From positions 5,174,501-5,238,500 of the forward strand of contig NZ_CP045354.1 in the NCBI RefSeq assembly GCF_009363435.1: a stretch of DNA of 64,000 nt, given 5' to 3'. The position numbers and the translations under genes were made by a program. A model generated the notes under the pieces. The model did not search any database. It was given only the letters and a program-made list of their open reading frames with translations, and was not told the DNA's origin. Each line of letters opens with the position of its first letter. The first letter of the stretch is position 1. The DNA is from Labrenzia sp. THAF82 (GTDB taxonomy: Bacteria; Pseudomonadota; Alphaproteobacteria; Rhizobiales; Stappiaceae). Shown one piece after another: positions 9,145 to 17,819 of the stretch.

Positions 9145-10032
9145 ATGGCTCTCCTTCCCAAAATGAATCTTTCTGCTTTGCGGGCTGTGGAAGCCGTCGC
9201 GCGTCTTGGCTCGCTTCGTTTGGCGGCTGATGAGCTTGGCGTAACACCCGGGGCCGTGAGCCAACGGATCCTGAAGGCCGAGGCCCAGCTTGAGCGTCGG
9301 CTTTTTGAGCGAACGCAAAAAGGACTTGTTCCGACGAGCATCGGTCAAGATCTCTCATCTCATTTGACCGACGGTTTTTCCACGCTTGCCCGTGGGATCG
9401 CTTTGAGCCAGGCCAAACCTGAGGATGCCGTCACAATTTCCGTTGCCCCTGTCTTTGCCGCAAAATGGCTCGTGCGGCGACTTGGCCAGTTCGCAAAGCT
9501 GCGACCAGACATCCGTGTTAGGATTGATGCCTCGGGCGCGCATGTCACGCCGTCGCCTGGGGACGTGGACGCCTGCATCCGTGTCGGTCGTGGAGGTTGG
9601 CCAGACGTTGAGGTTGAAGAAATCTCACCTCAACGCGTGTTTCCGGTGTGCGCACCCGCCCTCGCAGAACACATAAAAGAGGTTGCCGATCTCTCTAACT
9701 TGCCAATCATCCGGGAAAAGAAGAACCAATTGTTTGATTGGGATGTCTGGCTTCGGCCCAACCAAACATCGGAAACTGTCCTGGGGGACGGACCGGTTTT
9801 TTCTGATGCCTCGCTGTGCCTCGATGCAGCGGCTGCGGGTCAAGGTGTGTACTTGTCTCTTGAGACGCTGGCAGTGGATGCGATATCGACCGGTCAACTC
9901 GTTGCAGCACTTCCCGGACGATTTCCCACAGATGTGTCCTACTGGTTTGTGGAGGCACCGGGCACAAGGCGATTGCCGAAAGTAACAGCTTTTCGAAACT
10001 GGATTATCGAAGCCATGCAGCGCGGAGCATAA
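9145..10032 (+). CDS. LysR family regulator, GcvA-like
   Basis: A 295-residue LysR protein. The N-terminal helix-turn-helix begins NLSALRAVEAVARLGSL and includes GVTPGAVSQRI, the pattern seen in GcvA/AmpR-like regulators. The C-terminal effector domain starts near residue 90. It is divergent from the SDR gene, the arrangement expected for a LysR protein and its target. The name GcvA-like refers to sequence type only: the real glycine cleavage operon here lies 36 kb away and has its own riboswitch. Confidence 0.87.
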   Translation: MALLPKMNLSALRAVEAVARLGSLRLAADELGVTPGAVSQRILKAEAQLERRLFERTQKGLVPTSIGQDLSSHLTDGFSTLARGIALSQAKPEDAVTISVAPVFAAKWLVRRLGQFAKLRPDIRVRIDASGAHVTPSPGDVDACIRVGRGGWPDVEVEEISPQRVFPVCAPALAEHIKEVADLSNLPIIREKKNQLFDWDVWLRPNQTSETVLGDGPVFSDASLCLDAAAAGQGVYLSLETLAVDAISTGQLVAALPGRFPTDVSYWFVEAPGTRRLPKVTAFRNWIIEAMQRGA

Positions 10033-10354
10033 TTTGTTCAAGAAAGGGCATGACGTATTGTGAACCGGCGGTTCAGTTCAGTTCGGTTCGCTTAGACCAA
10101 CCAGCCTATACTCTCGAACACTCGAAACCAGACCTTCACGTACTACGCAGCATCGATCACTATGGGATCAAACTGGCTGTTTGCTGCAAATGACTCAAAC
10201 GTCCGCTTCAACGGTGATGCCATCTATCTCGGCCTTCATCGTGATACGATCCTCGATCAGCGGTTTTTCATCCGGTCGAGACAACACACCAAAGCTTCCA
10301 GGACATCTTCGTAGTACAGGTCTTCCACGACGTCCTCGACGCAACGCTTGTGCG
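10033..10354. other. Intergenic region with possible gene remnant
   Basis: No intact gene is visible. On the minus strand two overlapping frames carry protein-like stretches that end close together: VEDVVEDLYYEDVLEALV (ending at 10256) and DEKPLIEDRITMKAEIDG (ending at 10195). They would form one reading frame after a single-base shift, so this could be the 3' remnant of a decayed gene. I cannot name the parent family. Confidence 0.3.
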
Positions 10355-10738
10355 TTAGGATGCTCCGGGCGCAGTCTCCCGAAAGAGAACTTCAACATTG
10401 TGCCCATCCGGATCAAACACAAACGCGGCGTAGTAGCCAGGTGCGTAGTGGTCCCGATACCCTGGCTTACCGTTACAGACGCCACCCCCGGCAATTGCGC
10501 CATCATAGGCTTTCTGAACAGCCTCTTTGTCTGGCGCTCTGAAACAAATATGAATTTTGGGTTGAGTCGGCGCGCCCTTGGTAATCAAAAACTGAACGAT
10601 ACCTTCATTTTCTACACCAAGTTCACCGAGTTCCTCGTCCAAGAAGGCTACGTGCGCACCAATTGCTTCGAAAATTGGAACATAAAACCGATGAGCCGCT
10701 GAGAAATCGCCTACAGAATACTCGACATGATCAAACAT
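10355..10738 (-). CDS. VOC family protein (glyoxalase/bleomycin-resistance fold)
   Basis: A 127-residue single vicinal-oxygen-chelate domain. It starts MFDHVEYSVGDF, contains the FYVPIFEAIG helix, and ends AFVFDPDGHNVEVLF, the typical last strand with a metal-ligand glutamate. His4 and Glu near residue 120 are likely metal ligands. The chosen ATG is preceded by GGAG at seven bases; the longer frame upstream has none and does not match the family. VOC proteins include glyoxalases, dioxygenases and antibiotic-binding proteins, and nothing here decides between them. Confidence 0.85.
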   Translation of the reverse strand: MFDHVEYSVGDFSAAHRFYVPIFEAIGAHVAFLDEELGELGVENEGIVQFLITKGAPTQPKIHICFRAPDKEAVQKAYDGAIAGGGVCNGKPGYRDHYAPGYYAAFVFDPDGHNVEVLFRETAPGAS

Positions 10739-10923
10739 ACGGTGCTCCAAAAGGTCGGCCCCAAAACCAAAGCTAGGCACAAGCGCTTTGGCGGTCAACA
10801 TTGGCTCACTCCGGACTTGCCCAACAGCCGCAGGTGAAAATCAAAGATTACCTGCGCTTGGAAAGCGAGACTGCGGAGAGACTTCCGTTGACAAAACAAA
10901 CTGAAGAAAGTGCATTTTGAGGA

Positions 10924-11355
10924 ATGCCGAATGAAATTGAACATGTTGGCAGCACATCGGTTGATGGCTTGCCCGCAAAGCCAGTCCTTGACATAGCGCT
11001 GCTGATAGTGCGGCCAGAACTGCTATCTTTCCTGGAAAACGCTTTGTGTTCGATTGGCTATTCATACAGGGGAAACAAGACTGACGAGGGCGGCCATCTG
11101 TTTGTCTTCGAAACATCACCCGACGTGCGTAGCATCCATCTCCACGCAATGATTGACGGCGACCCGCAATGGAATGCGTATCTGAGTTTCCGTGACATTA
11201 TGAGGGTGAATGCTCAACTCAGAGAGCAGTATAGTCGTTTAAAGAACCGCCTTGCAGCAGCGCATTCAAATGACCGCGGCAGTTACACTGCCGCCAAAGC
11301 GAGCTTCATTCAGGAAGTCCTTTCCATGCAGGAAAGTGACCGGTTGAAGAGTTAA
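10924..11355 (+). CDS. GrpB family protein (UPF0157), N-terminally short
   Basis: A 143-residue protein matching the nucleotidyltransferase-like GrpB/UPF0157 family: IEHVGSTSVDGLPAKPVLDI at residues 5-24, HLHAMI in the middle, and the end YSRLKNRLAAAHSNDRGSYT. Complete members have roughly 30 more residues before the IEHVGST block, including a conserved Y-D-P-x-W motif. Here a TGA lies two codons before the first Met, and the in-frame codons before it do not restore the motif. It may be a truncated or decaying gene. There is no good ribosome binding site. Biological role of the family is unclear. Confidence 0.7.
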   Translation: MPNEIEHVGSTSVDGLPAKPVLDIALLIVRPELLSFLENALCSIGYSYRGNKTDEGGHLFVFETSPDVRSIHLHAMIDGDPQWNAYLSFRDIMRVNAQLREQYSRLKNRLAAAHSNDRGSYTAAKASFIQEVLSMQESDRLKS

Positions 11356-11694
11356 TCTGGGCAAAAAACTGACTCTCGCTGAGAATGCCGCCGACGGCAG
11401 AAATGTGCCCCAAATCGGACATACGCCGCGTTGAAGCCTGTGCCTGAAAACAGATGTTCGTTTGAGACGCACCATATTTACGAGTTGGGTAGGAGGCGGC
11501 CATTCGATCAGTCAGATCGAATGGTAAATTTGCCTGAAGACTCCGCCGACCAGAGAAGCTTTTCCCGTTGGTTCTGAGACAAAATTTTTGCTCCCGAAGG
11601 ACCAGGCCGGCCTCGGGAAGTCTATTGTCCGGCGTCAAGTTTATCGGAGAGCACAAGCGTTTGAGTAACGGGGGGCTCCGGTTTGACAACTGTT
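11356..11694. other. Intergenic region with a perfect hairpin and a repeat-like segment
   Basis: No gene is supported. CCATTCGATC at 11500-11509 and GATCGAATGG at 11515-11524 form a perfect 10-bp stem with a 5-base loop, without a T-run. The segment GCCCCAAATCGGACAT at 11407-11422 resembles GCCCGAAGGCGGACAT at 16778-16793 (13 of 16 bases). Both may be remnants of a dispersed intergenic repeat. Confidence 0.45.
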
Positions 11695-12891
11695 TCAGTT
11701 CAACCGGCTGACAGCGTCCGCCATCACACGCAGGCCGGTTATCAAGTCGGCTTCGTGCGTGTCCTCGGCAAAATCGTGGCTGATCCCGTCGATCGACGGA
11801 ACAAACAACATCGCCGATGGCATCAATCGCGCCATGTTTGAAGCGTCGTGCAAGGCGCCGGACGGCATCTCGCGCCATTTTCCTGGGGCCTGCGCCTCAG
11901 CTGCGGCGCTCAAGGCCGCGCGCAAGTTGGCGTCCATTGGCACCGGCTGCAGCGCCTTGATCGGCACAATTTCAACCTGCATTCCGTGGTCCACGGCAAT
12001 CTCGGCAACAAGATCGCGAACAAGAGCTTCGATCCGGGCCAGCCGATCGTCATCAACATCGCGCCACTGCACGTCGAACACCACTTCACCAGGCACAATG
12101 GAGGGTGCATTGGGCCGCAGCTGTATCCTTCCAATCGTCCAGACTGTGCGCGGTGTTACAATGTTTCGAAGGCGGTCGTTTAGTGCGGCGTTGAATGCCG
12201 ACAGCGCTTGAAACGCATCTCTTCGCTGGTGCATCAGCGTGGTGCCGGCGTGGTTTTGCTGACCTGTCAGGGTGACCTGCAGTTGCCGGGATCCGACAAT
12301 GCCGGTGACAACACCAATCGCCTCGCCTGCGTCGTGCAGTGTGCTGCCCTGTTCGATATGGAGTTCGATGAAACCCGTGAACCGGTTATGTGAAACGAAC
12401 GCCTCTGCAACATCTGCCATTGAAGATCGCGCATCGCGGAAAGAGACGCCGTTCATGTCCGTGAATTCGTCGGCCTCTGCAAGTTTGGTCTTGCCTGAAT
12501 AAATGCTGGATCCGGTCAGCGCGCCAAACCGCCCTTCTTCATCCTGGAAGTTCACGACTGACACTGGTGGACCACCCGCCTCTTTCGCAGCACGTGCGAT
12601 CTCCAATGCGACGATGACACCCAATGCCCCATCCAGCCAGCCCCCTTCGGGTTGGGTATCGGTGTGAGACCCCAAAAGCATGGAGGGAGCATCGGTCAGG
12701 CCGAAGACGTTGCCCGCAGGATCCACATGCGGGGCCAGGCCCACCGCCTCCAACTGGTCGATCAGCCACTTTCGGGCAGCCACGTCTGGTTCGGTAAACG
12801 CCGGACGCACCACTCCCTTGCCCACCCCACTCGCACCGAAGGAGCGGAGCGTGTGAAGATCTCTCATAAACCTGTCTGGCAGAACGTTCAT
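11695..12891 (-). CDS. M20 family Zn-dependent amidohydrolase (N-carbamoyl-L-amino acid hydrolase/allantoate amidohydrolase type)
   Basis: A 398-residue dimetal hydrolase. The first metal-binding motif is GSHTDTQ with His76 and Asp78, followed by the bridging aspartate in GGWLDGALG. The DEEGRF motif (Glu118, Glu119) is the hallmark of the hydantoinase/carbamoylase (amaB, hyuC, allC) branch rather than peptidase M20 proteins. Expected products are free amino acids or ureidoglycine-type compounds plus ammonia and CO2. The gene stands alone, without hydantoinase or ureide genes nearby, so the substrate is open. Confidence 0.85.
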   Translation of the reverse strand: MNVLPDRFMRDLHTLRSFGASGVGKGVVRPAFTEPDVAARKWLIDQLEAVGLAPHVDPAGNVFGLTDAPSMLLGSHTDTQPEGGWLDGALGVIVALEIARAAKEAGGPPVSVVNFQDEEGRFGALTGSSIYSGKTKLAEADEFTDMNGVSFRDARSSMADVAEAFVSHNRFTGFIELHIEQGSTLHDAGEAIGVVTGIVGSRQLQVTLTGQQNHAGTTLMHQRRDAFQALSAFNAALNDRLRNIVTPRTVWTIGRIQLRPNAPSIVPGEVVFDVQWRDVDDDRLARIEALVRDLVAEIAVDHGMQVEIVPIKALQPVPMDANLRAALSAAAEAQAPGKWREMPSGALHDASNMARLMPSAMLFVPSIDGISHDFAEDTHEADLITGLRVMADAVSRLN

Positions 12892-13342
12892 CTTGACCTT
12901 CCCAAACTGAAAACTCTCTGAATTTGCCCGACATTCCGCAATTGGAAAGTGCTCTCTTGAGGCTGCAGCCGATTTGCTCAGCTTTCAAGCTAAGTGATCC
13001 AAAAGCGAGCCAAACGGCCATGGCACCCACAGCTTTGCAGTCCCTCATGCGCTCTTCCCAGAACATTCCGGTTGCGCTGACATTTAGCCCCAGGGAACTT
13101 CTGAAACGCGCCCCTAGTCGGTCATTCAACAATTTGGATTCGTGTTCTGAATGCTGACATTTGTTCCAGACGCAGCAAATTCGCTGAATAGACGGGAATA
13201 AGGCAATCGCCGCATTCGTCAAAAACGGATCAAATTCGACATGTTTTACATGGACTATTCACAAGCGGTCGAAGTTCCGATTGAATTGCGAAGCCGTATT
13301 CTCGACTACCGGCCGCCGGAACAGCGGCTGACTGGAGCCTTC
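12892..13342. other. Intergenic region, no gene supported
   Basis: The gap separates the divergent amidohydrolase and PBP4 genes. A minus-strand frame runs through it into the amidohydrolase gene, and a 77-codon plus-strand frame also fits, but neither has a ribosome binding site or a recognisable motif. Base composition is lower in GC than in the flanking genes, as expected for noncoding DNA. Confidence 0.4.
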
Positions 13343-14530
13343 ATGCGCCTGCTTGCCTTCGCCCTTGCCGTTGTTCTTCTTTGCGTGCCAGCGTTGGCCA
13401 GCATCAATGAAAAGGTCGCCGGCGTTGCACCGTCGGGTGTCGTGCTGGTGCTGGATGGCGAGGGCAATGAACTGGTGGCACAAAACGCGGGGAAGTCCTT
13501 CGTCCCTGCGTCCGTCGCCAAGATCGTCACCGCATGGCTAGCGATGGAGGTTCTGGGGAGTGACCACCGGTTCCAGACCCGGTTTTACCTGGATAGCGAC
13601 AGGGTGCTTTATGTGCGCGGCGGCGGTGATCCCTTCCTTGTCTCCGAGGAGCTTGCGTTGCTCGCGCCCGAACTTGTCGCCGCAACCGGCAAGGAGTCGT
13701 TCGCAGGCATGGTTCTTGACGCAAGTTATTTCCCTCAAGAGCTGCGCATCCCCGGCATCGAGGACACCGGCAGGGCGTATGACGCCCTCAACTCGGCGCT
13801 TGCGGTTAACTTCAACACGATCCATGCCGTTAAAACGGGAAAATCCGTCCGCTCTGCAGAAAAGCAAACCCCGATCACGCCCCTGGCGGTGAGCCAGTTT
13901 CGTAAACGCGGCCCAAAGGGACGCGGCCGCATCAGCCTTGCCCAGGAAGACCCTTCCGTCGGCGTGCGCTACGCCGGCGAGCTTCTCGCCGTCTTTATCG
14001 GAAAGGCCGGCGGCAGTGTTGAAGGCGAGATATCGATCGGATCGATCCCCGAAGGACTTGAGCCCGTGCATGTGCATCGCCAGTCCCGCTCCCTGCCGGA
14101 GATCTTGACCCAGATGCTGCTGGGGTCGAACAACTATGTCGCCAACCAGATCTTTCTTGAGGTTGGCGCACACCGTCTCGGCGGACCGGTCAGCCTTGCA
14201 AAGTCGCAACAAGTCGCGGAGGAGATCCTTGCCGAGCATGGCATCACCGAAGGCATCGTCCTCAAGGAGGGCTCGGGCATCAGTACACAGAACCGCTTCT
14301 CTACCCAAGGCCTTGCCAGGGTGCTGGCCGAGTTTGCGCCGCACGCCGAGCTGCTCCCCAGGACCAAGGCCGGCTCGCGCTACAAGACAGGCACGATCCC
14401 CGGTGTCAAAGCCTTGGCAGGATACGTGAACACCACCAAACACGGCATGGTGCCCTTCGTGATCTCGCTCGGCGGCAAGACGGGAAAGGCCCGGTTCCGC
14501 CTGCTCAGGGCCCTTGAGCTCGGTCTCTAG
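13343..14530 (+). CDS. dacB: D-alanyl-D-alanine carboxypeptidase/endopeptidase, PBP4 (DacB) family
   Basis: A 395-residue periplasmic class C penicillin-binding protein (peptidase S13), which trims peptidoglycan peptides and cuts cross-links. A signal peptide MRLLAFALAVVLLCVPALA starts the protein. The catalytic SxxK motif is ASVAK (Ser57, Lys60), SxN is the SNN in LLGSNNYVANQ, and KTG is in YKTGTIPGV. This ATG has GGAG five bases upstream; the frame extends 34 codons further but that part would hide the signal peptide. The large inserted domain seen in E. coli DacB appears reduced, which fits the shorter alphaproteobacterial form. Confidence 0.88.
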   Translation: MRLLAFALAVVLLCVPALASINEKVAGVAPSGVVLVLDGEGNELVAQNAGKSFVPASVAKIVTAWLAMEVLGSDHRFQTRFYLDSDRVLYVRGGGDPFLVSEELALLAPELVAATGKESFAGMVLDASYFPQELRIPGIEDTGRAYDALNSALAVNFNTIHAVKTGKSVRSAEKQTPITPLAVSQFRKRGPKGRGRISLAQEDPSVGVRYAGELLAVFIGKAGGSVEGEISIGSIPEGLEPVHVHRQSRSLPEILTQMLLGSNNYVANQIFLEVGAHRLGGPVSLAKSQQVAEEILAEHGITEGIVLKEGSGISTQNRFSTQGLARVLAEFAPHAELLPRTKAGSRYKTGTIPGVKALAGYVNTTKHGMVPFVISLGGKTGKARFRLLRALELGL

Positions 14531-14764
14531 GGTCTTTCGGAACAGCGCTTTGCCAATGCATGCCCACCTGAAAACAAAATCACGTCGTCCACGGCGCGTT
14601 GATGGTATCCGGTTTTGTGTCCTCGGCCCGGGTCTGTTGAAAAGGCACCGCCAGGCAAATCTTGGCAACGCGGTCCCCTCAAGGCCGACCGCCGCATTCC
14701 CGGAATCCGGCGCCATGTTCAGGCCAGTAGTACTCCGACAGGTGCAAGACGAGAGTGTTCACCT

Positions 14765-15682
14765 GTGAAACCCTTCACTCCTGGAGGCTTTGCGGGGCTC
14801 GGTGCCGCCTGGAAGAGCCAGTCGCCGGTCATTCGGGGTGTGGTGATGATGTGTGCCTCGACCGTCGCCTTTGCGGTCATGCACTTTTCTGTCCGGGTCG
14901 CGTCCAGCGAGCTCCACCCCTTTCAGATCGCCTTCTTTCGCAACCTGTTCGGCCTCGCCTTTCTTGTGCCCTTGCTGATCGGGCCAGGTTTTGTGCAAAT
15001 GCGGACACGCCGGTTCGGCCTTCATGCGCTGCGCGGGGTCGTGAACATAGCGGCGATGTTCCTGTTCTTCACGGCATTGGCCATAACGCCGCTCGCAAAG
15101 GTCACCGCGCTTGGTTTCACGGCCCCGATCTTTACCTCGGTCCTGAGCGTCCTGATCTTCAAGGAGAAGATCAGGCTGAGAAGATGGACAGCGATCGGCC
15201 TCGGCTTCGTCGGCATGCTGATCATCCTGCGGCCGGGCCTGGCCGTCGTGGAGACCGGTTCCCTGCTGGTCATCGCCGCGGCGCTGCTGTGGTCGCTTGC
15301 TCTGATCATCGTTAAGACCTTGTCGCGCACGGAGAGCAGCGTCGCCATCGTCGCCTGGATGGGGATTTTCCTGTCGGTGTTTTCGGTCGGCCCGGCCCTT
15401 TGGGTCTGGAAGGACCCAACCCTTTGGGCTTGGGGCTGGCTGCTGTTCATCGGTTTTGCCGGATCGGTCGCCCAAGTCAGCCTGAGCCAGGCCTTGAAGG
15501 AAACCGAGCCAACCGCCGTCATGCCCTTCGATTTCCTGAAGCTGATCTGGGCGGCTCTGCTGGCGTTCTGGTTCCTGGGAGAAATTCCCGACGAGATGAC
15601 ATTTATCGGAGCTGCGGTGATATTCGGCTCTGGCCTTTATGTCGCGCAGCGGGAACGGGCTGCCGCCAGGGCCAGCAAATAG
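14765..15682 (+). CDS. EamA/DMT superfamily transporter
   Basis: A 305-residue inner-membrane protein with ten predicted helices in two EamA repeats, the fold of drug/metabolite exporters such as RhtA and S-adenosylmethionine uptake proteins. Typical features include HPFQIAFFRNLFGLAFL in the first repeat, ITPLAKVTALGFTAPIFTSVL, and a second repeat ending ETEPTAVMPFDFLKLIWAAL. I chose the GTG at 14765 because the 50 codons before it are low-complexity and unlike the family, and this start gives the usual family length. The ribosome binding site is weak. Substrate unknown. Confidence 0.82.
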   Translation: MKPFTPGGFAGLGAAWKSQSPVIRGVVMMCASTVAFAVMHFSVRVASSELHPFQIAFFRNLFGLAFLVPLLIGPGFVQMRTRRFGLHALRGVVNIAAMFLFFTALAITPLAKVTALGFTAPIFTSVLSVLIFKEKIRLRRWTAIGLGFVGMLIILRPGLAVVETGSLLVIAAALLWSLALIIVKTLSRTESSVAIVAWMGIFLSVFSVGPALWVWKDPTLWAWGWLLFIGFAGSVAQVSLSQALKETEPTAVMPFDFLKLIWAALLAFWFLGEIPDEMTFIGAAVIFGSGLYVAQRERAAARASK

Positions 15683-15746
15683 CTGGACGGATCGCCGAAT
15701 GAACCACGTTCCGTCATCAAATGATCCGTTATTTGGAAGATGCGCT

Positions 15747-16559
15747 TTAGATAAAGTTGATCTTTATTCCAGGCAGATCGATGCCATCGAGCCGGGTGGT
15801 CCAGTGGTCACCGGGCTTGATCGGTGCGGCATCGGTCAGGGTACCGGTGGTGACGATCTCTCCCGCGCTCAGCCGCGGTGCATCGGTGTCAGCTGCCAGT
15901 GTGTTCAGGAGATGACCGAGCGCTGTGAGTGGACTGTCCAGAACGTCTGCGCCGCAGCCCGTAAGCCGCTTGCCGCGCGACCCCTCAAGCACCACGCGAA
16001 AGCGCGGCAATTGTTCGACAACGGATCGCGTCAGGGGCAGTCTTGGGCCGAGATAGAGCGCGCCATGCAAGCCGAAAGCGGCGGCACAGTCCGCGTCGGA
16101 AAAGCGCCAGCCGGGGAAAGACGAAAATACGACCTCAAACCCGTGTGACACCCAGTCGATGCACCCGGCAAGGTCGGTCTCGCTCATCCCCGCTCGAGGT
16201 GCGGACTTCAGGCCGAAGACAATCTCGGGCTCAAGCCGCGGCTCGGGCAATTTCGGCAATCTGTGCGACCCTTCACCGATATCATGCAGGGTCGTATCCC
16301 ACACCGGCCCCCACATCGGGCCCGTGACGTCGTAGAGCGGCCAGATCGTCCGGTTCGTGAAACCGATCTTGCGGCCCACCCTCCGCTCGCCCCGGGCCTC
16401 GCGCAGTGCGGAGACCCTGTGGGCGATGGAATACGCCGTTTCGGCGTCAAAGGCCGGGTCACGATCGGTGATTGGCGCAATTTGGTTGCCCGTGTCATAG
16501 GCCTCAAGCAGTTCGGCGGCATAGGCCTTAATCGCGGCATCTTCCATCGTATCCGACAT
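15747..16559 (-). CDS. 2-keto-4-pentenoate hydratase-like protein (FAH fold)
   Basis: A 270-residue protein of the fumarylacetoacetase-fold hydratase/decarboxylase group (MhpD, BphH, DmpE types), which add water to or decarboxylate 2-oxo-4-enoates in aromatic breakdown. It shows GRKIGFTN near residue 63, the metal-ligand segment EPEIVFGLK near residue 108, HGFEVVFSSF, and GEIVTTGTLTDAAPIKPGDHW at the end. GAGGAG precedes the ATG. There are no other meta-cleavage genes next to it, so its pathway is not evident. It converges on the EamA gene. Confidence 0.83.
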   Translation of the reverse strand: MSDTMEDAAIKAYAAELLEAYDTGNQIAPITDRDPAFDAETAYSIAHRVSALREARGERRVGRKIGFTNRTIWPLYDVTGPMWGPVWDTTLHDIGEGSHRLPKLPEPRLEPEIVFGLKSAPRAGMSETDLAGCIDWVSHGFEVVFSSFPGWRFSDADCAAAFGLHGALYLGPRLPLTRSVVEQLPRFRVVLEGSRGKRLTGCGADVLDSPLTALGHLLNTLAADTDAPRLSAGEIVTTGTLTDAAPIKPGDHWTTRLDGIDLPGIKINFI

Positions 16560-17015
16560 CTAGATAACTCCTCACAGTGTCCCTGCAAGACAGTCGCCGC
16601 TCTGGCCGCCCATTACAACTGCGAGGCGACCATGCATTTGTCGCTAGAGGCTCCCGGGCCTTGACGGCACTCCATTCCAATAACCGCAAAAAGCCGCGAG
16701 TTGGACGACCACGTAGTTCAACCTACCGTCCGTTATTGCCGTTTTCCGGCTCACTGGCAGACTGTCTCCTCCTCCCGGCCCGAAGGCGGACATCAGCTAC
16801 TCTTCATTTTTGAGTATTCGGCCCAGGACACAGTTGCAAGGAACAATGCGCTCATGTCCCTCGGGCCTGGATTGCGTTCAAGGTGCAACGGCCAGAGAAA
16901 CCCGGATGGTTCCTGGCAGCTGAAAATTAGATGACAAACCCGCTCTGGAGTATCTGACCAATTCAGGGAATGCTTTGTTATTTCAGTTCGCCGCCTAAAT
17001 CGCCGCTGCCTGCCA
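16560..17015. other. Intergenic region, no gene supported
   Basis: I see no coding frame with a motif or ribosome binding site. The only notable item is GCCCGAAGGCGGACAT at 16778-16793, similar to a segment at 11407-11422 and possibly part of a decayed dispersed repeat. The gap lies upstream of the hydratase gene and downstream of the glycosyltransferase gene, so it holds the hydratase promoter. Confidence 0.4.
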
Positions 17016-17708
17016 CTAACCGTGGAGTTTTATCGCGACCCTTGCCGGAATGCGCAGGATTCCGACGCAGAAGCGGGCGAGCGACTGGCGCAGGCCCGCA
17101 ATGAGACCTTCCTGCTGCGGTTCGCCGGATGTGACCGCGGCAGCCCTTAAAAACACCATTCGGCCACGACCAATACGTTTTGCAATGTCGAGATCTTCCA
17201 GCTGCGGCAAAGGCCTGTGTCCACCGAGTTTTTGGTAGAACTGGCGTGAAATCAGCAGTCCCTGATTTCCGTAAGGCATACCGAGAAGCTGGGAGCGGAA
17301 AGCTGCGACGGATTCGCCAAGACGAGCACCTGGCCCGAATGCTTCGTATCGCAGTCGGAAACTGGCTGCAGTGCGGGGTCCGTTAGGTGCGCGGGCTGCT
17401 CGCTCGACAAACGCCTGTGCTTCGTGGTGCCAACCGCTTTCAAGCAGCGTTTCCGGTTGCAGGAACAGCAACCAGTCGCCTCTTTTGGCGATCTCAGCAC
17501 CCAGTGCGAGGCGTTCAGCCTTTGATTTCTTCAAGACCGCCCAATGACAACCGGCTGCGTCCGCAACCTGGCCGGTATTGTCCGTTGAGCCTCCGTCCAC
17601 GACCACGACTTCGCGCACGACGCCTTCCGCGGCTGCGGGCACCAGCGCCGAGAGGGCATGAACCAACTCGGTTTCGGAATTGTATGTCGGAATAATGACG
17701 CTAATCAT
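17016..17708 (-). CDS. Family 2 glycosyltransferase
   Basis: A 230-residue GT-A fold glycosyltransferase. It opens MISVIIPTYNSETEL, followed by VVVVDGGSTDNT, where the aspartate binds the nucleotide sugar. GDWLLFLQPETLLESGW stands where the DxD motif is expected. MPYGNQGLLISRQFYQKLGG and QLEDLDIAKRI carry the acceptor-side ED motif. It resembles the TIGR04283 type of small GT2 proteins. The canonical DxD appears replaced by QPE, so activity is not certain. I chose this ATG because the 49 upstream codons are not conserved in type. It is divergent from the radical SAM gene. Confidence 0.8.
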   Translation of the reverse strand: MISVIIPTYNSETELVHALSALVPAAAEGVVREVVVVDGGSTDNTGQVADAAGCHWAVLKKSKAERLALGAEIAKRGDWLLFLQPETLLESGWHHEAQAFVERAARAPNGPRTAASFRLRYEAFGPGARLGESVAAFRSQLLGMPYGNQGLLISRQFYQKLGGHRPLPQLEDLDIAKRIGRGRMVFLRAAAVTSGEPQQEGLIAGLRQSLARFCVGILRIPARVAIKLHG

Positions 17709-17781
17709 GTTCCGAAGTTCTACAGGATTTTTTTTCAAAGTGCGAGTGAATGGGCTTGAGAACGCCCGGAAATTGGCTAAT

Positions 17782-17796
17782 GTTCCTATTATGTTC
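17782..17796. promoter_or_regulatory. Candidate LexA (SOS) box
   Basis: GTTC at 17782-17785 and GTTC at 17793-17796 are separated by exactly seven bases, giving GTTC-CTATTAT-GTTC. This is the direct-repeat SOS box known for alphaproteobacterial LexA. It lies 24 bp before the radical SAM start and 74 bp before the divergent glycosyltransferase start. One such match per strand is expected by chance in 64 kb, so its position in a 111-bp divergent promoter region is what gives it weight. Confidence 0.5.
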
Positions 17797-17819
17797 TCAT
17801 TTACTCGCCAGATACGCTC

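Noticed and set aside
12539..13222. A 227-codon minus-strand frame reaching from the amidohydrolase gene into the gap upstream
   Set aside because: Half of it overlaps the amidohydrolase gene in another frame, it has no family similarity and no ribosome binding site.
13538..14716. A 392-codon minus-strand frame opposite the PBP4 gene
   Set aside because: It is a high-GC antisense shadow; PBP4 has signal peptide and all three catalytic motifs, and the antisense product has none.
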